A DNA stretch of 48,179 nucleotides, taken from Pseudomonas sp. CM27 (lineage in GTDB: Bacteria; Pseudomonadota; Gammaproteobacteria; Pseudomonadales; Pseudomonadaceae). The translations under genes were made by a program, and so were the position numbers. The DNA lies in assembly GCF_013179515.1 (NCBI RefSeq), contig NZ_JABMCN010000006.1:1-48179 (forward strand), given 5' to 3'. Below are positions 44,490 to 48,179 of this stretch, in pieces. The notes below the pieces were generated by a model that was given only the letters and a program-made list of their open reading frames with translations, was not told the origin of the DNA and did no database searches. The stretch's first letter is position 1, and every line of letters starts with the position of its first letter.

Positions 44490-46203
44490 AGCAGTGTCGG
44501 GCGACGCCGCCGATTTCCGGGCGGATAGCGTAGAGGTCGCCGGCGTCCGGATAATGGTGCAGGTCTTCGGCACTCATGTCGTAGCGCGCGGTGCTGATGT
44601 ACAAGGTATTAAGCCCCGGGCCGCCGAAGCAGCAACTGGTGGGGCATGGCACCGGCATCAGCACCTGGTCGGTCAGGTGGCCTTGGCGGTCATAGCGCAG
44701 CAGGCAACTGCCATGGTACTGGCACACCCACAGGCCGCCTTCGCGATCCAGGGCGAGCCCGTCCGGGCGCCCCAGCTCGGCAGGGGTTTCGGCAAACAGC
44801 GTGACGGCGCCCAGCCGCCCTTCGGCCAGGTAGTCGGCGCAATAGATTGCGCGCGCCGCCGAATCGACGAAGTACACCGTGCGGCCGTCCTGCGACCAGG
44901 CAATACCGGTGGGCAACGCCATGTCGTCGTGGATCACCTGATCGCACAACTGCCCGTCAAAGCGAAACAACGCCCCGCTTTTGCCGCTGGGGGTTTCGTC
45001 CATCAAGCCAGTCACGAAACGCCCTTGCGGGTCGCATGCGCCATCGTTGAAACGGTAGGTCGGGCGGGGATGCACCGCCGCCGAATGCTGGCTCACCGTG
45101 CGCGACGGCACATTGAAGATGCCCACGCTGGCATCCTCGGTGAAAATCAGGTTGCCGTGGTCGGTCAACGCCAGGGCGCCGATGCGTGCGGCGGACTCGT
45201 ACAGGCTCTCGACTTCGCCGTCGGCCGCCAACCGGTTGATCCGCCCGCCAGAAATATCAACGAAGTACAAAGTGCTGCTGTGCTCGTCCCACACCAGGCT
45301 TTCGCCCAGGTCGGCGCGGGTATTGGCGACCTTGACTGGCACATAGTTGCATTCCTTGATGCGGTTCCAGCGTTCGGCCACCTCGGCCAGGTTGCCCGCC
45401 TGCACACGGCCGAGGTCCCGAGGGTAGCTGACGCCGCTGTTCTCGTTGAAGCGTGTGGCGGTGAACTGGCCATTGCTGGCGCGCAGGATGTAGCCGGTGT
45501 CATGGCACAGCGCGCTGGCCAGGTACAGCACCCCGGGCGTGACCCACTCGGGTTTCAGCTCCTCCGGGGGTTGGGTAATGCCCCACATGCGAGTCTTGGC
45601 CACGGGTGAAATGGCATTGACCAGGATGCCGTGCTCCTGGCCCTCCATGCTCAGGGCATTCATGATGCCGACCTGGGCCATCTTGCCGGCAGCGTAGGCC
45701 ACCAGGCCGGGCTGCGCATAGCGCTGGTACATGGCACGGTCCGAGGTGGTCAGCACCACGCGCGGGGCCGTGGAACGCTTCAGGTGGGCCCAGGCATGCT
45801 TGGCCAGCCACACGGGTGCCTGTACGTTGATGCCCAGCGCGCGCTGCAGAAAAGCGTCATCCTGCGCCTCGATGCGCTGGTAATCGACCCAGCCGGCGTT
45901 ATGGATCAGGATATCCAGTGCACCGAAATGCTCGATGGCCAGCTCGACCAGTTGTTTGCATGCGTCTTCGTTTTCCAGCCGGCCGGTGTGACCGACAACC
46001 GCGAAGCCCTTGGCCCGCATGGCCGCCAGCGCGTGATCCAGGGCCCAGGTATCCTGCCCCTGCCCGGAACGATCGGTGCCCAGGTCACTGATCACCACCC
46101 TAGCGCCCCGTTCGGCCAGTGCCATGGCATAGGACAAGCCCAGGCCCTGTGCAGCGCCGGTGATCACCGCAACTTTGTCGTGGAAAGGGTCTGTAACGGG
46201 CAT
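44479..46203 (-). CDS. SDR dehydrogenase fused to SMP-30/gluconolactonase domain
   Basis: 574 aa. N-terminal SDR about 1-255: cofactor motif TGAAQGLGLSYA, IHNAGWVDY, catalytic Ser (LTTSDRAMY), Tyr-Lys (VAYAAGKMAQ). C-terminal SMP-30 six-bladed propeller about 290-565: LGESLVWDEHSSTLYFVD (metal Glu), YRFNDGACDPQGRF (Asn) and LPTGIAWSQDGRTVYFVDSA (Asp). The two steps are logical in sequence: a sugar or cyclic alcohol is oxidised to a lactone and the lactone is hydrolysed. No signal peptide, so cytoplasmic. Divergent from a LysR regulator; the promoter region is AT-rich with GATATC boxes. Confidence 0.92.
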   Translation of the reverse strand: MPVTDPFHDKVAVITGAAQGLGLSYAMALAERGARVVISDLGTDRSGQGQDTWALDHALAAMRAKGFAVVGHTGRLENEDACKQLVELAIEHFGALDILIHNAGWVDYQRIEAQDDAFLQRALGINVQAPVWLAKHAWAHLKRSTAPRVVLTTSDRAMYQRYAQPGLVAYAAGKMAQVGIMNALSMEGQEHGILVNAISPVAKTRMWGITQPPEELKPEWVTPGVLYLASALCHDTGYILRASNGQFTATRFNENSGVSYPRDLGRVQAGNLAEVAERWNRIKECNYVPVKVANTRADLGESLVWDEHSSTLYFVDISGGRINRLAADGEVESLYESAARIGALALTDHGNLIFTEDASVGIFNVPSRTVSQHSAAVHPRPTYRFNDGACDPQGRFVTGLMDETPSGKSGALFRFDGQLCDQVIHDDMALPTGIAWSQDGRTVYFVDSAARAIYCADYLAEGRLGAVTLFAETPAELGRPDGLALDREGGLWVCQYHGSCLLRYDRQGHLTDQVLMPVPCPTSCCFGGPGLNTLYISTARYDMSAEDLHHYPDAGDLYAIRPEIGGVARHCFKE

Positions 46204-46281
46204 TTGCTGGGTAACTTCAAATCTCCTTTTTAAGATATCAACAAAAAAATCAATGGCTTAATATTAAAAGCATGCAAGTTT

Positions 46282-46298
46282 GATATCTGAAAGATATC
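46282..46298. promoter_or_regulatory. GATATC operator between SDR-SMP30 and lysR genes
   Basis: GATATCTGAAAGATATC: two GATATC boxes 11 bp apart centre to centre, in the 128-bp divergent region; a third GATATC lies at 46234-46239. Likely LysR binding site, with the far box as a second contact near the SDR gene promoter. Confidence 0.6.
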
Positions 46299-46331
46299 AC
46301 CGCCGGGTCAGCTGTACTGAAGGAATGCTGG

Positions 46332-47228
46332 ATGATCGAGACACGTTTGCTGCGGCAGTTCATTGCCGTGGCCGAAGAGCTGCACTTTCACAAGGCGGCC
46401 GAGCGCCTGCACATGGCGCAACCGCCACTGAGCCAGGCGATTGGTCGACTTGAGGAAAAGCTCGGGTTCAAGCTGTTCCTGCGCAACAAGCGCGGGGTGC
46501 ACCTGACCGCCGCCGGCACGGCATTTCTCGACACGGCTTACCGCACGTTGGCCGAGTTGGAACAGGGCATCGAGTACGCCCGCAATGTGTCTGCCGGGGT
46601 CAGCGGCAAGCTCGCCATCACTGCCATTTCCATCGCCTACTACGACTCGCTGCTCAACAGTTTGCGCCGCTACCGCGAGACCTACCCGAACGTGCAACTG
46701 ACCATCCGCGAGATGCCGTCGGCCTCGCAGGCCAAGGCGCTGCTGGCCGGCGAGGCAGATGTCGGCTTCATGCGCAGGTTGCCGCTGCCGGCCGGAACCC
46801 TTGAGTCGCGACTGCTGCTTGACGAGCAGATCGTCATGGCGTTGCCCGCCCGTCATGCGAAGGCCCAGGAATACGACGTGGACCTGCGCGGGTTTGCCGA
46901 TGAGGATTTCGTGTTCACCCCGCAAAACCTTGGCGGTGGCTATCACGCGCAGTTGATCGCGTTGTGCGAAGCGGCGGGTTTTTACCCCAAGGTGGTGCAG
47001 GAGGCTGCGCAGATTCACACGCTGCTTGGCTTGGTGGCCTGTGGGTTTGGCGTGGCACTGGTGCCGGCTTCGTTTGCCAGTTCCACGCCTGGCGAACGTG
47101 TGCAGTTTCGGCCGATCCGGGTTATCGGTGACCAGCCTGTGCCAGGGCTTGGGTTGTACATGAAATGGAGCGGGCAGAATGCATCGCCAGCGCTGGCCAA
47201 CTTTATTGCCATGTTTGGAGAGTCTTGA
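46332..47228 (+). CDS. LysR-type transcriptional regulator
   Basis: 298 aa; start at ATG 46332. N-terminal winged helix (LLRQFIAVAEELHFHKAAERLHMAQPPLSQ; residues 5-34) and LEEKLGFKLFLRNKRGVHLT, then an effector domain with the usual LAGEADVGFMR and VACGFGVALVPAS. The HFHKAAERLHMAQPPLSQ helix is of the CatM/BenM-like subgroup that often controls aromatic or sugar-acid catabolism. It is divergent from the SDR-SMP30 gene, the most probable target, with an autoregulatory site in the shared promoter. Confidence 0.93.
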   Translation: MIETRLLRQFIAVAEELHFHKAAERLHMAQPPLSQAIGRLEEKLGFKLFLRNKRGVHLTAAGTAFLDTAYRTLAELEQGIEYARNVSAGVSGKLAITAISIAYYDSLLNSLRRYRETYPNVQLTIREMPSASQAKALLAGEADVGFMRRLPLPAGTLESRLLLDEQIVMALPARHAKAQEYDVDLRGFADEDFVFTPQNLGGGYHAQLIALCEAAGFYPKVVQEAAQIHTLLGLVACGFGVALVPASFASSTPGERVQFRPIRVIGDQPVPGLGLYMKWSGQNASPALANFIAMFGES

Positions 47229-47303
47229 GGTTATTGGTGGCAGGTTGGGCCAGCAGGGATCGCATCAGGGCTGACAGGTGCCTGCCGCTGCATTTGTAGC
47301 GCC
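47229..47303. repeat. Left part of dispersed REP-containing repeat, interrupted
   Basis: CATCAGGGCTGACAGGTGCC followed by TGCCGCTGCATTTGTAGCGCC matches the left flank of the unit at 26023-26062 up to GCGCC, where the REP palindrome should begin. The IS sequence starts at that point. Confidence 0.65.
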
Positions 47304-48179
47304 GGGAGTGTCAGGTTTTTTGTGTGCGGGCCGGTAATGGCCTGCCGCCCGGCAGGCCTTGATTTCACCAGGTTGGCCTGATGAACCGATCTCCGTACAG
47401 AATCGCAAATTGATTCATCGCACTTTTCCAGTCATGCGCCGCTGCCCCCCAGTTCGCTGTGATGTTGCGCAGCCCCAGCCAGATCAGTTTGGTCGCCGCG
47501 TCGTCGTTCGGGAAGTGACCGCGGGTTTTGATGATCTTGCGTAGCTGAGCGTTGATACTCTCGATGGCATTGGTGGTGTAGATCACCTTCCGGATGGCCG
47601 GTGGGAAAGCAAAGAACGGAATCACTCGATCCCACGCCCGTCGCCAGGCAGTCACCACTGTTGGATATTGCGTGCCCCAAGGCCCGCTTTCAAACTCATC
47701 CAGTGCCTGTTCAGCCGCCTGGGCGTTGATGGCCTGATAGATCGGTTTGAGAGCCTTGGCCAAGGCTCGACGCTTGTCCCAGGCCGCATAAGCGAGGCTG
47801 TTGCGGATCAGGTGGACGATGCAGGTCTGCAGTGTCGTCTCCGGAAATACTGCACTGAGCGCTTCCGGCATGCCTTTGAGGCCGTCGGTTACGGCAATCA
47901 GCACATCCTCGACGCCGCGCGTCCTGAGGTCATTGAACACCTTCATCCAGAACTTCGCACCTTCGGTGTTCTCAATCCAGATGCCAAGAATATCGCGCGT
48001 TCCATCTGGCAAAACGCCCAGTGCCAAGTAGATCGCTTTATTGCGAACCAAGCCTTCTTCGCGAATTTTGACCCGCAGAGCATCAAAGAAAATGACCGGA
48101 TACATCGGCTCCAGAGGCCGCTGTTGCCACGCGCCAATCTCCTCCATGACCTCGTCGGTCACGGAACTGATGAAGTCGG
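47304..48179 (-). mobile_element. IS256-family insertion sequence, 3' end (cut by window)
   Basis: The outer end is placed at 47304 where the repeat homology stops and GGGAGTGTCAGGTTTTTTGT begins, a sequence of the style of IS256-family terminal repeats. The other end lies outside the window, so the inverted repeat and the target duplication cannot be checked. Confidence 0.75.
47365..48179 (-). CDS. IS256-family (Mutator) transposase, C-terminal part
   Basis: The frame is open to the window edge, where the sequence reads DFISSVTDEVMEEIGAW, so the N-terminus is missing. Catalytic DDE: Asp in VIFFDALRVKIR, Asp in IAVTDGLKGMPEAL and Glu in YTTNAIESINAQLRK. Also typical are TCIVHLIRNSLAYAAWDKR and the C-terminal WGAAAHDWKSAMNQFAILYG. 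No internal stop is visible, so the element may be active. It is the only clear mobile-element gene in the window. Confidence 0.95.
   Translation of the reverse strand, partial: DFISSVTDEVMEEIGAWQQRPLEPMYPVIFFDALRVKIREEGLVRNKAIYLALGVLPDGTRDILGIWIENTEGAKFWMKVFNDLRTRGVEDVLIAVTDGLKGMPEALSAVFPETTLQTCIVHLIRNSLAYAAWDKRRALAKALKPIYQAINAQAAEQALDEFESGPWGTQYPTVVTAWRRAWDRVIPFFAFPPAIRKVIYTTNAIESINAQLRKIIKTRGHFPNDDAATKLIWLGLRNITANWGAAAHDWKSAMNQFAILYGDRFIRPTW

Overview
The window looks like chromosome of a Pseudomonas putida-group bacterium. It is GC-rich. It carries REP-type palindromes, a P. putida-style mcoA and a two-component/c-di-GMP repertoire, and its gene families and order (codA, two tenA genes, mcoA, SCO-cytochrome c, GGDEF/EAL, SMP-30, LysR) match what I recall of this group. 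No rRNA, tRNA, CRISPR array or prophage was seen. Both ends are cut: a sensor kinase enters at the left edge and an IS256-family element leaves at the right edge.

Layout. 1-2970: 3' part of a CheR-PAS-histidine kinase-receiver hybrid. 3013-8482: a ClpP-like protease and a small membrane protein, then a coupled operon of DUF72, EEP phosphatase, cardiolipin synthase B and YbhN-type membrane protein (the ybhP-clsB-ybhN module) and a small secreted protein. 8639-21596: a stress/DNA-repair island holding a metallothionein, an acidic protein, ligD and ku (bacterial end joining), a YghA-like SDR, a lipoprotein and a KGG stress protein. Between ligD and ku sits a cassette (acyl-CoA dehydrogenase-like, PIG-L deacetylase, NodS-like methyltransferase, glycosyltransferase). 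Upstream of ku, on the other strand, sits a second cassette (haem-oxygenase-like diiron oxidase, NPPY methyltransferase, carboxylate-amine ligase, MTA/SAH nucleosidase). These two cassettes are the best candidates for undescribed biosynthetic systems.

21744-31768: an NTP/NDP-exchange-like transporter with an exported aldo/keto reductase, a DyP peroxidase, a BASS-family transporter, an orphan CrtZ-like hydroxylase, an MgtC-family protein with a long leader, a CACHE-GGDEF cyclase, a DUF4142 protein, small proteins of unknown function and a chromosomal KfrA-like protein beside a perfect palindrome. 31769-32528: a non-coding stretch with tandem hairpins and a 68-bp tandem repeat array inside a large inverted repeat.

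32529-47228: cytosine deaminase; a TPP riboswitch driving a TenA_E/TenA_C pair; a large multicopper oxidase (mcoA-like) behind a sigma-54 promoter, with a SCO-cytochrome c fusion; a GGDEF/EAL protein plus PhnD-like binding protein behind a Pho box; an orphan tyrosine recombinase; and an SDR-SMP30 fusion divergent from its likely LysR regulator. 47304-48179: the end of an IS256-family element that appears to have inserted into a dispersed REP-containing repeat.

All assignments come from reading motifs by eye. No database search was run, so family calls are recognition and pathway roles are inference unless stated.
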